Positions 16,677 to 25,505 of a DNA stretch of 64,000 nt are shown here, in pieces. This stretch comes from Actinomycetota bacterium. GTDB taxonomy: Bacteria > Actinomycetota > Acidimicrobiia > Acidimicrobiales > Poriferisodalaceae. Each line of letters opens with the position of its first letter. Positions within the stretch are counted from its first letter, which is position 1. The position numbers and the translations under genes were made by a program. The stretch lies in contig JABABU010000024.1 of the NCBI GenBank assembly GCA_014238065.1, positions 1 through 64,000 on the forward strand, given 5' to 3'. The notes below the pieces were generated by a model. That model did not search any database, was not told where the DNA came from, and saw only the letters and a list, made by a program, of their open reading frames with translations.

Positions 16677-17345
16677 GTCAAAAAGGTAGTTCGCCTTCGC
16701 TCACAGCGTATGACGGAAACTCGGCGGTGCCCTCCGCCCGCTTTTCGATCTGGCTGGGCGTGAGTCGCCTTCTCGGGGCTGCTGCAGGCCCAGAAACCTA
16801 CGGCACCATGTGGGGGAATGGGAGGGCCGGGGCCGGGGAACCGGCCACCTCGGCCAACTCGGATTCAACCCCTGATGTCTCAGGCGAGCACCAACGGCAG
16901 ACACCAGTACTACGACGACAACGAACCATCACGACAGCTTCGCTCGATCGGTAGGAGTGCTTTCCGGTAGCGTGCCGACTCTCTGCGGATTCTCGATCAA
17001 GGCGGTCAGATCCGCACCGGGAGGGCAGTCCCAATGCCGTTTGGGTGTCAGCTGGTAACAGAGCCAGGGGCCGTTCCGGCGACACTTTCGAAGCCCGAAC
17101 CGGACACCGCACAGTGTCCGAGCACCAACATCAGATCTTCGCATCGTCTGATCGATCTCAGGTAACAAACCTGGGGGTGACCGGTCGCTGTCCGCGACGT
17201 GAAGCGGATAGGTCGAGGGCAGCCGGAACAGTGGAGAGCACCCGACCTATGGGATGCACCGATGGCGATCGGTCACGCCGGAGGACACCGAGCTTGCTGT
17301 GGGCTGCTGATTTCCGTTGGTTTGGTGAGAACGGACAGAGCCCGG
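16677..17345. other. 669-base intergenic stretch with no supported gene
   Basis: Several short frames exist here, but none shows a family pattern or a good ribosome site. A GC-rich imperfect repeat (ggccggggccgggg then ccggcc) lies near 16825-16846. No tRNA-like T-arm or terminator with a U run is evident. The promoter of the LLM gene at 15750-16676 should lie at its left end. Confidence 0.5.
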
Positions 17346-19235
17346 TCAGCCCGGAGACAGCAGCATCGTGTCAGCTGATGCTCCTGTGACGTTCGTACAG
17401 GTGTAGTCGCCCTCTGCTGCGGTGTACAAGAGACCCAGACATGTCCCGGTTGCTCGCTGACCGTAAGCATTCGGATGCATTGATTCCTGAGCATCGCCTT
17501 GCGTCAGCCCTGTGACCAGGAACCGGGCCCATTCTGCGTCCGAGCCTGTGCCGTGGCCGGTGTGCACAGAGCAGACCTCACGATCTTCGAGTTGATCGGA
17601 AAGATCGAGGAACTCGACGTTCTTGGAAGCTGCGACAGCCGCGAGCTCCGAGGAGATCTGCGGTACGAGTGAGTCTCGCGCCCAATCCGCGTCGACGTCC
17701 CAGAATGGGCACCCACCGACCAGCGTGCGGTCCCACCCGCTCTCGCTGTACCGGAACTCCGAGCTGCGAGGAATTGGGGAGGGGTAACTCTGAAGCACCA
17801 GTCGGTAGCCGTCGGACTGCCCGGAAGCTGCCATCACGGCACGGATCTCATCGATTGCGGTGGCGACACCGGCCATCGCTGATCCCATCCGTGAGTTCAC
17901 CGCAGCTTGCTGCTCGGAGTTACATGTGTTGGGCCACCAACTCGGACTGGTGTTGTATTCAATCGTGCAGGAAATGATGATGTCTGCGAATCCGAGGTCG
18001 TTTCCGCCGATCGACAACACGATCATCTCAACATCATGTGACGCCGCTACGCCGGCGAGTTGGTCTGCCTGAGACGGCTCTCCGCCTTGGCCTGTGCCGC
18101 CATTCGAACTTCGAGGGATGTTGTGGGTTCTGGCTCCCGAGCACGCAAGGTTGATGAGCGAGTCAACCGCGATTCCACTCGACATGACCTCTGAGACATC
18201 TGAACGATGACAGCCGTTCGCAGCCGTCTCACCGTAGACAAGTGACGAGTCGTGCAGCCAGATGCCGAGCACGGTGTACGCGGCACGGTCGGTGCCACCA
18301 CGGTCCCCGAACGGATCATTCCAGTTACCCAGCCAGCGTCCCGCCTCACCCGATATGTAGCTGTCGCCCATGGTCACCACAGCAGTCGGATCACCTGGCA
18401 CTTCTATGACATCGATGTCGAGGGCGCCCATGTCGACCTTGGTCCCCTCGGCGCTGCCGTCCCAATGCAAGCTCAATGTTCCCGAAGTGTTCGACCCGAA
18501 TGAACCAGAGAAGCGGAAGACGTCCTCATCTGCACCAGATGCGCCACCTGCCGACAATGCACCGACGGGAGAGAGATAGAGTCCGTTTCCGTCATCGGAA
18601 AGGCCATCGATGTCCTCCCTCCTGTCGGTCAACTGAAGGTCCGACCCGTCGAGGTGCATCGAGAATGAGCCCGAGGTGGTCGATCCGAACGAACCGGAGA
18701 ATCGAGAAACGTCTTCGTCCTTGCCGGTGCTCCCGGACGCCTTGAAACTTCCGCTGGTACTGACCAGCAACTCTCCGGTGTCGAGCAGGCTGAGGCCGTC
18801 GATATCTTCACCATTGCGGGTCAGTCCCACGTCGGAGCCATCGAAATACATTGAGAACGTGCCGGCGGTGTCGGTGCCAAGTGTGCCGCTGAAGAGGACG
18901 ATGTCAGAGTCGTCAACTGTTCCGAGACCCGGGACCGATCCTGATGTGGTGAACGACATCAGCACCTGATCAGGAAGGATCACATCGAGCGCATCGATCT
19001 CCAATGCCCCGAGGCCCACATCACTACCGTCGAACACGAGGCTGTACACCGCTCCATCCCAAGCCAGAACGTCTTCGTCTGCTGCAGAAACACCGCCGAG
19101 TGAGACTCCCGACTTGAATGCCGCGTACATCACATTGTTTGTCGTCGACCCACCGACCGCCTCAACTCCTGGAGCGATGGCAAGGCCGGCCGCTACGAAG
19201 ATCACCGAAGTCAAGGAAAAGACAAAGCGTCGCAA
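17346..19235 (-). CDS. Secreted SGNH/GDSL hydrolase with N-terminal repeat array
   Basis: A 629-aa exported protein. The start is taken at TTG 19235, behind GGGGAG, because it gives a clean signal peptide (MRRFVFSLTSVIFVAAGLAI with cleavage after GVEA); an upstream ATG would put 28 odd residues before it. Residues ~41-275 contain four ~55-residue repeats built on DEDVxRFSGSFGS, SFSMHLDGSD and EDIDGLS. The hydrolase domain follows: block I GDSYISGE, block III SIGGNDLG, block V HPNAYGQ. Paired Cys residues suggest disulfides. SGNH enzymes cleave lipid, sugar or acetyl esters outside the cell. The repeats may bind a surface or polymer. It stands alone, with 669 bases free downstream. Confidence 0.9.
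   Translation of the reverse strand: MRRFVFSLTSVIFVAAGLAIAPGVEAVGGSTTNNVMYAAFKSGVSLGGVSAADEDVLAWDGAVYSLVFDGSDVGLGALEIDALDVILPDQVLMSFTTSGSVPGLGTVDDSDIVLFSGTLGTDTAGTFSMYFDGSDVGLTRNGEDIDGLSLLDTGELLVSTSGSFKASGSTGKDEDVSRFSGSFGSTTSGSFSMHLDGSDLQLTDRREDIDGLSDDGNGLYLSPVGALSAGGASGADEDVFRFSGSFGSNTSGTLSLHWDGSAEGTKVDMGALDIDVIEVPGDPTAVVTMGDSYISGEAGRWLGNWNDPFGDRGGTDRAAYTVLGIWLHDSSLVYGETAANGCHRSDVSEVMSSGIAVDSLINLACSGARTHNIPRSSNGGTGQGGEPSQADQLAGVAASHDVEMIVLSIGGNDLGFADIIISCTIEYNTSPSWWPNTCNSEQQAAVNSRMGSAMAGVATAIDEIRAVMAASGQSDGYRLVLQSYPSPIPRSSEFRYSESGWDRTLVGGCPFWDVDADWARDSLVPQISSELAAVAASKNVEFLDLSDQLEDREVCSVHTGHGTGSDAEWARFLVTGLTQGDAQESMHPNAYGQRATGTCLGLLYTAAEGDYTCTNVTGASADTMLLSPG
18410..19115 (-). repeat. Four tandem ~55-residue repeats within the SGNH hydrolase gene
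   Basis: Each unit has the order acidic DEDV or DSDI, a Phe/Trp-x-Gly turn (FSGSFGS, FSGTLGT, WDGAVYS), SFSM/SLVF-type strand, DGSDVGL or DGSDLQL, and an acidic DIDxL end. Units 2 to 4 are closest to each other; unit 1 is the most divergent and unit 4 has DGSAEG in place of DGSD. The pattern suggests a small beta-rich, perhaps calcium-binding module. I do not recognise a named domain. Confidence 0.7.
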
Positions 19236-19434
19236 TTTACATCTCCCCGTGTTCCCGACTGCGAAATTAGCGCACCGAACATGTTCGTTTGAACATAGCC
19301 ACCGAGCGTGACGAGGCAACTCACCGACCGGTGGTTTGCCTCGCTGGAGTGCGCCGGTGTCACGTCCAGCCCCTCGGGCCCCGGGCGGTGAGGCGCTCGT
19401 TTCGTCGGGGAGCGAGGTGATTGCCCGGTTTGTG

Positions 19435-19905
19435 TCACGAGTCAGCGGGATCTGACGATTTCAGGCCCACGGTGAGGTGATGGGAGAGGTCGCCCACCAA
19501 ATCCACCAGCGAATAGTCACGTTGGGTGAAGCGCCAGGTGCCGTCCACCTTCGCGAATACGTCGTGGTAACGCCCGGCGATGATCGGGGCGAGAGCACCC
19601 TCGTCGATCTGTTGAAGCACGGTGTAGTAGGAGCGCGCCGTGGCGCTGTGTCGGTCGTCGGCGATCTCGACAACGACATTGGTGATGATGTGCTTGGTGC
19701 GAGGTGTCCCATCGTGATGGAGAATCACCCGGTCACGCCATATGTCGAGGATGCCGTCGGCGCTGATCGGTGGGGCCCTTTCAGCGACGATGATGTCGGC
19801 GTGGCGTAACAGGTCTGCCGCACCGTCGAGGTCACCGGTATCCATGGCCTCGGCGTATCGATGCAAGAGATTGGTGAGTGCGGTCTCGTCCGAGGTGATC
19901 GTCAC
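19435..19905 (-). CDS. SnoaL-like / NTF2-superfamily protein
   Basis: A 156-aa protein whose opening (TALTNLLHRYAEAMDTGDLDGAADLL) and following strands with GRYHDVFAKVDGTWRFTQRDYSLVDLVGDL are typical of the SnoaL_4-type NTF2 fold. Members act as small hydratases, isomerases or non-catalytic subunits, often beside dioxygenase or dehydrogenase genes. It is divergent from the acyl-CoA dehydrogenase operon that begins at 20253. Substrate unknown. Confidence 0.85.
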   Translation of the reverse strand: MTITSDETALTNLLHRYAEAMDTGDLDGAADLLRHADIIVAERAPPISADGILDIWRDRVILHHDGTPRTKHIITNVVVEIADDRHSATARSYYTVLQQIDEGALAPIIAGRYHDVFAKVDGTWRFTQRDYSLVDLVGDLSHHLTVGLKSSDPADS

Positions 19906-20252
19906 GGTGTTCCTCAGGCCGCTGGCAGATGCTGTCCAGTACCGGCGCGAGTCGATTCCATCACATCGCAGGTGTAGAAGAGGTGCCGGTCAGCATCATT
20001 TCTGCTCATCGTCGGCACCCAGATCGCCGTGTCGAGAGTTCTGATCACCGACGAATCGGTTGGTCGGCCAGAACCTCGAATACAAAACCATCGGTCGAGC
20101 CATGGCGAGACAGTGTGTCCGGCGGTCGTGTGAAGGGCTCAGTCGAGCAATCCGGTAAATGACTGTCCAACATCAACCCTTGTCGTGGTGAGGCGCCAAG
20201 ATCGGCGCACTGGCGGCTCGGGTAGATTCATCGCGACGCCGAGGGAGTTGCT
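19906..20252. other. 347-base divergent intergenic region, no supported gene
   Basis: This gap separates the NTF2-like gene (leftward) from the long rightward acyl-CoA cluster, so it should carry promoters for both. I find no convincing open frame, palindrome over 8 bp or RNA gene in it. A GAGGGA ribosome site for the next gene is at about 20241-20246. Confidence 0.5.
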
Positions 20253-21443
20253 GTGACCATCACCGAAGCTGAGATCAGGGAACGAACAAGGACCTTGGTC
20301 GCCGAGGTCGGCGCCGACGCGGGTCAGGTCGAGTTCCGCTCGGCGCAATGGAGGGCGGGGCTTGCCGCGGTGCAGTACCCCGAGGGAAAGGGGGGCCTCG
20401 ATGCATCGCCGAAACTCCAGACCGCGATCGAGGACGAGCTACGAAGCGCCGGTGTCAAGCACCACTCGATGCTGATCAACCCGATCGGCATCGGGATGGG
20501 CATGCCGACGGTCCTCACATATGGCACCAACGAGCATCACGAGACCCATCTGAAGCGCATCTTCACCGGGGAGGACATCTGGTGTCAGATGTTCAGCGAA
20601 CCGACCCACGGGTCCGACGTCGCCGGCCTCGCGAGTCGGGCCGTCCGCGACGGCGACGAATGGATCGTCAACGGTCAGAAGGTCTGGACGAGCCTCGCCC
20701 ATCATTCGGCGTACGGCATGCTGCTCGTCCGGACTGACCCAGAGGTGCCAAAGCACAAGGGGTTGTCATACTTCATCCTCGACATGAAGAGCCGGGGTGT
20801 CGACATCAGGCCGCTCTACCAGATCACGGGCGATGCGGAATTCAACGAGATCTTCTTCGACGATGTGCGGATTCCGCACTCGAATCTGCTCGGTGACGTC
20901 GGCGATGGTTGGCGAGTTGCGACCACCACGTTGATGAATGAGCGTGTAGCGCTCGGTGGCAGCACTGCTCCGAAGGGCAGCGGCACCATCGCATCGCTCA
21001 CTGCTCTGTGGGAGCAGAAGGTCGGCTCCCTCTCGAGCGGAGCTCGCGAGGCAATGCGTGATCGGGTGAGTCAGCTGTGGATCGAGAGCGAGATCGTCCG
21101 GCTCACGACGATGCGGTCGCGGGCGAACGCTGCCTCGGGCAACCCCGGTCCTGAAGGATCAGTCGGAAAGCTTGCTTCAGCTGAACTGAACCAGAAGATC
21201 TGGAACGCCGTCATGGATCTTCTCGGCAGTGACGGCATGTTGCACGAACCCGGTTATCCGCTGAGCAGGAACAGGGGAACTTCTGGTTACTCGTTGTCGA
21301 AGGCGTTCCTTCGATCGCAGGCAAACACGATCGAGGGTGGCACCTCCGACATCATGCGCAACATCCTCGGCGAGCGCGTGCTCGGCCTCCCCGGAGACGT
21401 CCGGGTGGACAAAGAAGTGGCCTGGAAGGACATTCCGTCCTGA
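20253..21443 (+). CDS. Acyl-CoA dehydrogenase family protein
   Basis: A 396-aa flavoprotein starting at GTG with GAGGGA upstream. Motifs: WCQMFSEPTHGSDVAGLASR, NGQKVWTSLAHHSAYGMLL, SYFILDMKSRGVDIRPL, and the C-terminal EGGTSDIMRNILGERVLGLP. Like the gene at 9704-10957 it belongs to the GLGLP/VLGLP FadE-like branch of Actinomycetota. It starts a set of fourteen rightward genes rich in CoA chemistry; the next gene is a second acyl-CoA dehydrogenase of a different branch. The pair could act on successive intermediates or form a heteromer, which is inference. Confidence 0.92.
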   Translation: MTITEAEIRERTRTLVAEVGADAGQVEFRSAQWRAGLAAVQYPEGKGGLDASPKLQTAIEDELRSAGVKHHSMLINPIGIGMGMPTVLTYGTNEHHETHLKRIFTGEDIWCQMFSEPTHGSDVAGLASRAVRDGDEWIVNGQKVWTSLAHHSAYGMLLVRTDPEVPKHKGLSYFILDMKSRGVDIRPLYQITGDAEFNEIFFDDVRIPHSNLLGDVGDGWRVATTTLMNERVALGGSTAPKGSGTIASLTALWEQKVGSLSSGAREAMRDRVSQLWIESEIVRLTTMRSRANAASGNPGPEGSVGKLASAELNQKIWNAVMDLLGSDGMLHEPGYPLSRNRGTSGYSLSKAFLRSQANTIEGGTSDIMRNILGERVLGLPGDVRVDKEVAWKDIPS

Positions 21444-21562
21444 GCGTGGTTGTGCACCCAGAAGGCGGCGGCTTCGATCTGGTCTGGCACCCGAGTGTTG
21501 GCTGCATCGCCTGGCGGGGCATAACGTCGCTCGCGAGCCCGATGTGAAGGAGGAGGACCGGT

Positions 21563-22774
21563 ATGGCGCGTCAGATCATCGATCCCCGCCCTCCCATTCC
21601 GACCGCGTACAGGTCCGACGAACGGGTAGCGATGCAGCAGATGGCGCGCGATTTCACGATGAACAAGGTCCTGCCCGTCGCGAACGAACTCGACCCGCAG
21701 CACGGCCTCATCCCCGACGAGCTTCGCAAGGAGATGGGCGATCTCGGATTCTTCGGCATCCTTATCCCAGAGTCGGAGGGAGGCCTCGGGCTCGGGACAT
21801 TCGAGTACGCGCTCATCACCGAAGAACTGGCCCGAGGGTGGATGAGTGTGGCCAGCATCATCGCCAGGGCTGCCCTGACGTTCGGGCTCGATCCGTCACA
21901 GCGATCGAAGTACCTCCCTCTCGCCGCTCGAGGCGAGTGGCTCGGAGCTTTCGCCATGAGTGAACCCGACGCCGGGTCCGACATTGCTTCTGTTCGGACC
22001 AGGGCCGAGAAGACCGAAGGTGGCTGGCTCATCAACGGCCAGAAGATGTGGTGCACCTTCGCCGACCAGGCCAACGCCATCGTGATCGTCGCCAGATCGA
22101 CTCCGTACGACCCGGACCACCGCCATTCCGGCATTCGCCAGTTCATCCTTCACAAAGAGCCGAACGGGTTCCCTGAGGGCCTCACCGGCAACCCGATCAA
22201 GAAGATCGGGTACCACGGTTGGAACACCTACGAACTTTCCTTCAATGACGTGTTCGTGCCGGACGACGGCCTGATCGGCCACGAGAAGGCTCAGTTGGCC
22301 GGTGATGACGGGTTCAAGCGAACTGCTTCGGGGATGACGACACCACGAATCCACACAGCTGCCCGCTCGATCGGTTTGGCGCGCGGTGCGCTCGAGGACT
22401 CGATCGATTACGTGCAGGAGCGCGAGCAGTTCGGACGACCGATAGGCGACTTCCAGGTGATGCGGTTCAAGATCGCGCAGATGGCATCCGAGATCGAAAC
22501 CTGTCGCGCGCTGATGTATCAGGTTGCCGACGACGCCGACAATGGCGAAACGAACGACGTGAAGGCAGCAATGGTGAAGTTCATGGCGGCCGAGATGTCG
22601 GAACGGGTCACATCGGAGGCGCTGCAGATTCACGGCGGCGCCGGGTACACCACCGATTTCCCCATCGAGCGGTATTGGCGCGACGCGAGGCTCACGAAGA
22701 TCTTCGAAGGAACAAGCGAGATCATGCAACGCATCATCAGCGACAGCCTCCTCCCACCGACTCCTTTCCGGTGA
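21563..22774 (+). CDS. Acyl-CoA dehydrogenase, short/branched-chain type
   Basis: A 403-aa flavoprotein behind the strong site AAGGAGGAGG. It has the classical acyl-CoA dehydrogenase layout: GAFAMSEPDAGSDIASVRTR, NGQKMWCTFADQANAIVIV, YVQEREQFGRPIGDFQVMRF, the ALQIHGGAGYTTDFPIERYW segment and IFEGTSEIMQRIIS, where the Glu of EGT is at the position of the catalytic base in medium-chain enzymes. This sits closer to the butyryl/isovaleryl group than to the FadE-like enzyme upstream. It should oxidise an acyl-CoA to the enoyl-CoA in the cytoplasm. Confidence 0.93.
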   Translation: MARQIIDPRPPIPTAYRSDERVAMQQMARDFTMNKVLPVANELDPQHGLIPDELRKEMGDLGFFGILIPESEGGLGLGTFEYALITEELARGWMSVASIIARAALTFGLDPSQRSKYLPLAARGEWLGAFAMSEPDAGSDIASVRTRAEKTEGGWLINGQKMWCTFADQANAIVIVARSTPYDPDHRHSGIRQFILHKEPNGFPEGLTGNPIKKIGYHGWNTYELSFNDVFVPDDGLIGHEKAQLAGDDGFKRTASGMTTPRIHTAARSIGLARGALEDSIDYVQEREQFGRPIGDFQVMRFKIAQMASEIETCRALMYQVADDADNGETNDVKAAMVKFMAAEMSERVTSEALQIHGGAGYTTDFPIERYWRDARLTKIFEGTSEIMQRIISDSLLPPTPFR

Positions 22775-22867
22775 GCACGTCACTCCGCACCGAGTCACGC
22801 CGCAGATACACCTCCGGTGTGGGATTACCTCGAAGATTTCGCGGTTGCGCTGACACGGGAGGTCCGA

Positions 22868-24106
22868 ATGGGTGACGACGGGTACCTCACGGCGCATGAC
22901 AATGCAGCGCCGATGCGCCCCGGCCGCGCCGGTCCGCTGTCGAACGTCAGGGTGCTCGACCTGACTCAGGCGCTTGCGGGTCCGTTCTGCACGATGATCC
23001 TGGCCGACCTCGGAGCCGACGTGGTGAAGGTCGAGTCGCCACGTGGCGACCTTCCTCGCTACATGCCCCACTTCATCGAAGGCGACGAGGAGAAGTCGTA
23101 CGGGGGTTACTTCGCCAGCATCAATCGCAACAAGCGCGGCATCGTGCTCGACTTGAAGAACGCCGAAGACAAGACCACGCTGCTCAACCTGGCCGATTCG
23201 GCAGATGTGGTCGTCGAGAACTTCAAATCCGGCGTCATGGACCGACTCGGACTCTCGTACGAGACGCTTCACGCTCGAAACCCGAAGCTGATCTATGCCG
23301 CCATCCGTGGCTTCGGTGATCCGCGGACCGGTGAGAGTCCACACGCTGATTGGCCTGCCTTCGACATCGTCGCCCAGGCGATGGGCGGGCTCATCAGCCA
23401 CACGGGCACGACAGATGGTGACCTCGTGGCATCGGGACCGAGCGTCGGCGACCTCTACCCGGCGACGCTCTGCTCAGTCGGCATTCTTGCGGCGCTGCAT
23501 CACGTGCGAGAGACAGGCCAAGGCCAATTCGTCGACGTGGCGATGACCGACGCCATCATGGCCCTGTGCGAGTCGGTCACGTGGCGGTACAGCTACGGCG
23601 GTGAGGTTCAAACCCCACGCGGGTCGTCGCACCCATCACTTGCACCATTCGAGCTCTACCGGACAAACGACGGCCAGATCGCCATCGCGGCCGTGAGCGA
23701 AGGCCAATGGGTAGATCTGTGCGATGTGATCGGACGACCGGAGTTGGGTGACGACGACAGGTTCCGCACTCCGCGTCGAAGAGTCGAGCACCGGCGACTG
23801 CTGACCGAGGTCATCGAGAACTACACCGCGGCCCACACGATGGACGAGGTTGTCGCCGCGCTCGGCGGCAAGGTTCCTGTCGGACCGGTCAACGATGCGC
23901 CTGCGCTCTTCCGGAGCGAACACGTGAAGGCACGGGAGATGTTGGTCGCCGTCGACCACCCAGGAGCCTGCCGGAAGGTGGTCTTGCCGAACACGCCGAT
24001 CAGGTTCACCGAAACGCCAACGGGTATCTACCGCCGCGCGCCGAAGCTCGGCGAACACACCGATGAGATACTGGCGGAAATCGACGCACTGCTAGCGGGG
24101 GAGTGA
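22868..24106 (+). CDS. CaiB/BaiF family (class III) CoA-transferase
   Basis: A 412-aa CoA-transferase. The start at ATG 22868 has GGGAGGT just before it; a GTG 51 bases upstream is an alternative. Family marks are VRVLDLTQALAGPFCTMILADLGADVVKVESP, of which AGPFCTMIL and KVE are invariant-like, the active-site Asp region after FASINRNKRGIVLDLK, and FDIVAQAMGGLISHTG. These enzymes move CoA between carboxylic acids without ATP. Its stop overlaps the start of the next hydrolase gene (TGATG), so the two are coupled and probably act on the same substrate. Confidence 0.93.
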   Translation: MGDDGYLTAHDNAAPMRPGRAGPLSNVRVLDLTQALAGPFCTMILADLGADVVKVESPRGDLPRYMPHFIEGDEEKSYGGYFASINRNKRGIVLDLKNAEDKTTLLNLADSADVVVENFKSGVMDRLGLSYETLHARNPKLIYAAIRGFGDPRTGESPHADWPAFDIVAQAMGGLISHTGTTDGDLVASGPSVGDLYPATLCSVGILAALHHVRETGQGQFVDVAMTDAIMALCESVTWRYSYGGEVQTPRGSSHPSLAPFELYRTNDGQIAIAAVSEGQWVDLCDVIGRPELGDDDRFRTPRRRVEHRRLLTEVIENYTAAHTMDEVVAALGGKVPVGPVNDAPALFRSEHVKAREMLVAVDHPGACRKVVLPNTPIRFTETPTGIYRRAPKLGEHTDEILAEIDALLAGE

Positions 24107-25341
24107 TGGCGCCAACGACAGAAGATCTGACTGCGCTTTGCGCAGCCGACGGCGAGTTCGGGCTCGCGGCGAGGCATTGGACTGGCGGCCTGCGCCTCGA
24201 GATCGGCGAAGACGCGACAGGCTTCACCGTCACCGTCGGAGCCGTGTCAGCCGGTGTGCCCGAAGTCGGCGATGGAGTCATCGTGTTGTCAGGCCCCGCT
24301 GCCGCGTGGGAGCCGATGATGCTGACTGTTCCGCCGCGGTTCATGAACGACATCGCGGCGGCTGTTGGCGCGTCGCCCATCGAACGGTCGAGCGACGAGT
24401 TGTTGTGGTGGCAGTACCTCCCAGCAGTTCAGAGGGCGATCGAGCTCCTCAGGGCTCCCGGCGAGGCCGCCGACGCCCACGAAGAGGTCGGTCCGACCCC
24501 GCGGTTCGACAGCCCAGTCGGTCGATATGTGCACCTCCAGATCGATGGTCACGATCATCGGGTCTACTTTGAGGAAGCAGGGCAGGGCATCCCTGTCCTG
24601 CTGCAGCACACAGCTGGTTCTCATGGGGTGCAGTGGCGTCATCTGTTCGAGAACTCTTCGATCACCGACCGGTTCCGTCTCATCGCATACGACATGCCGT
24701 TCCACGGCAAGTCGATGCCGCCGGTGGACAAACGCTGGTGGGCCGAGCAGTACAAGCTGACCGCCGAGTTCTTTCGTTCGGTCCCGCGGGCGTTGAGCTC
24801 TGCGCTGACGCTCGAACGTCCCGTGTTCATGGGTTGTTCGATGGGCGGACTGCTCGCTCTCGAACTTGCGGCCGAACATCCCGACGAGTTCAGGGCCGTG
24901 ATTTCGTTGGAGGGTTCGCTGAGGGTCGGCGGAGACTGGGATCGACTCCTCGGGTTTTGGCACCCGCAGGTCAGCAATGACACCAAGTCGAGGCTGATGG
25001 AAGGCCTCACCGCACCAACGTCGCCAGATGCCTACCGCAAGGAGACCATCCACGCGTACTCGGCAGGATGGCCGCAGGCCTTCCTCGGCGATCTCTGGTA
25101 CTACATCAGCGAGTACGACCTCACCGACCGGGCCGCATCGATCGACACCAGCCAGGTCGCAGTGCACATCCTGAGCGGTGAGTACGACTACTCGGCGACT
25201 GTCGAAGACGGTAGGGCCGCTCATGACGCGATCATCGGCTCGACGTTCACCGAGATGCAGGGCATGGGTCATTTCCCGATGTCAGAGCATCCACAGCTCT
25301 TCATGAAGCACCTCATGCCGGTACTCGAATCGATCTCGTAG
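24106..25341 (+). CDS. Alpha/beta hydrolase with N-terminal extension
   Basis: A 411-aa protein. The first ~120 residues look like a small SCP2-like or otherwise unassigned alpha+beta domain; the rest is an alpha/beta hydrolase with LLQHTAGSHGVQWRHL (oxyanion region), the nucleophile elbow GCSMGG (Ser), and a C-terminal His in GMGHFPMSEHP. The elbow and HFPMSEHP ending resemble esterases or C-C bond hydrolases of meta-cleavage type. The start codon shares a base with the CoA-transferase stop; GTG 3 bases earlier is possible. Reaction unknown, but context points to acyl/CoA catabolism. Confidence 0.88.
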   Translation: MAPTTEDLTALCAADGEFGLAARHWTGGLRLEIGEDATGFTVTVGAVSAGVPEVGDGVIVLSGPAAAWEPMMLTVPPRFMNDIAAAVGASPIERSSDELLWWQYLPAVQRAIELLRAPGEAADAHEEVGPTPRFDSPVGRYVHLQIDGHDHRVYFEEAGQGIPVLLQHTAGSHGVQWRHLFENSSITDRFRLIAYDMPFHGKSMPPVDKRWWAEQYKLTAEFFRSVPRALSSALTLERPVFMGCSMGGLLALELAAEHPDEFRAVISLEGSLRVGGDWDRLLGFWHPQVSNDTKSRLMEGLTAPTSPDAYRKETIHAYSAGWPQAFLGDLWYYISEYDLTDRAASIDTSQVAVHILSGEYDYSATVEDGRAAHDAIIGSTFTEMQGMGHFPMSEHPQLFMKHLMPVLESIS

Positions 25342-25505
25342 GCATGAGACTCGCCGAGCTGCTCTCTGCGGCTTCGACAAGCTAGTCATTCCCACACCGA
25401 GCGTGATGCAAGGATTGAATGACCTGAGAGCCTGAGTTCCTGGCGTGAGACCCGGGATCTGTCCCCGAGTTCATCTGGTTCATGCGTCGGCGATAGGGTG
25501 CGCGT

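Noticed and set aside
21896-23401. 501-aa - strand open frame
   Set aside because: Antisense to an acyl-CoA dehydrogenase and a CoA-transferase gene with strong motifs; the antisense product shows no family pattern. Common in GC-rich DNA.
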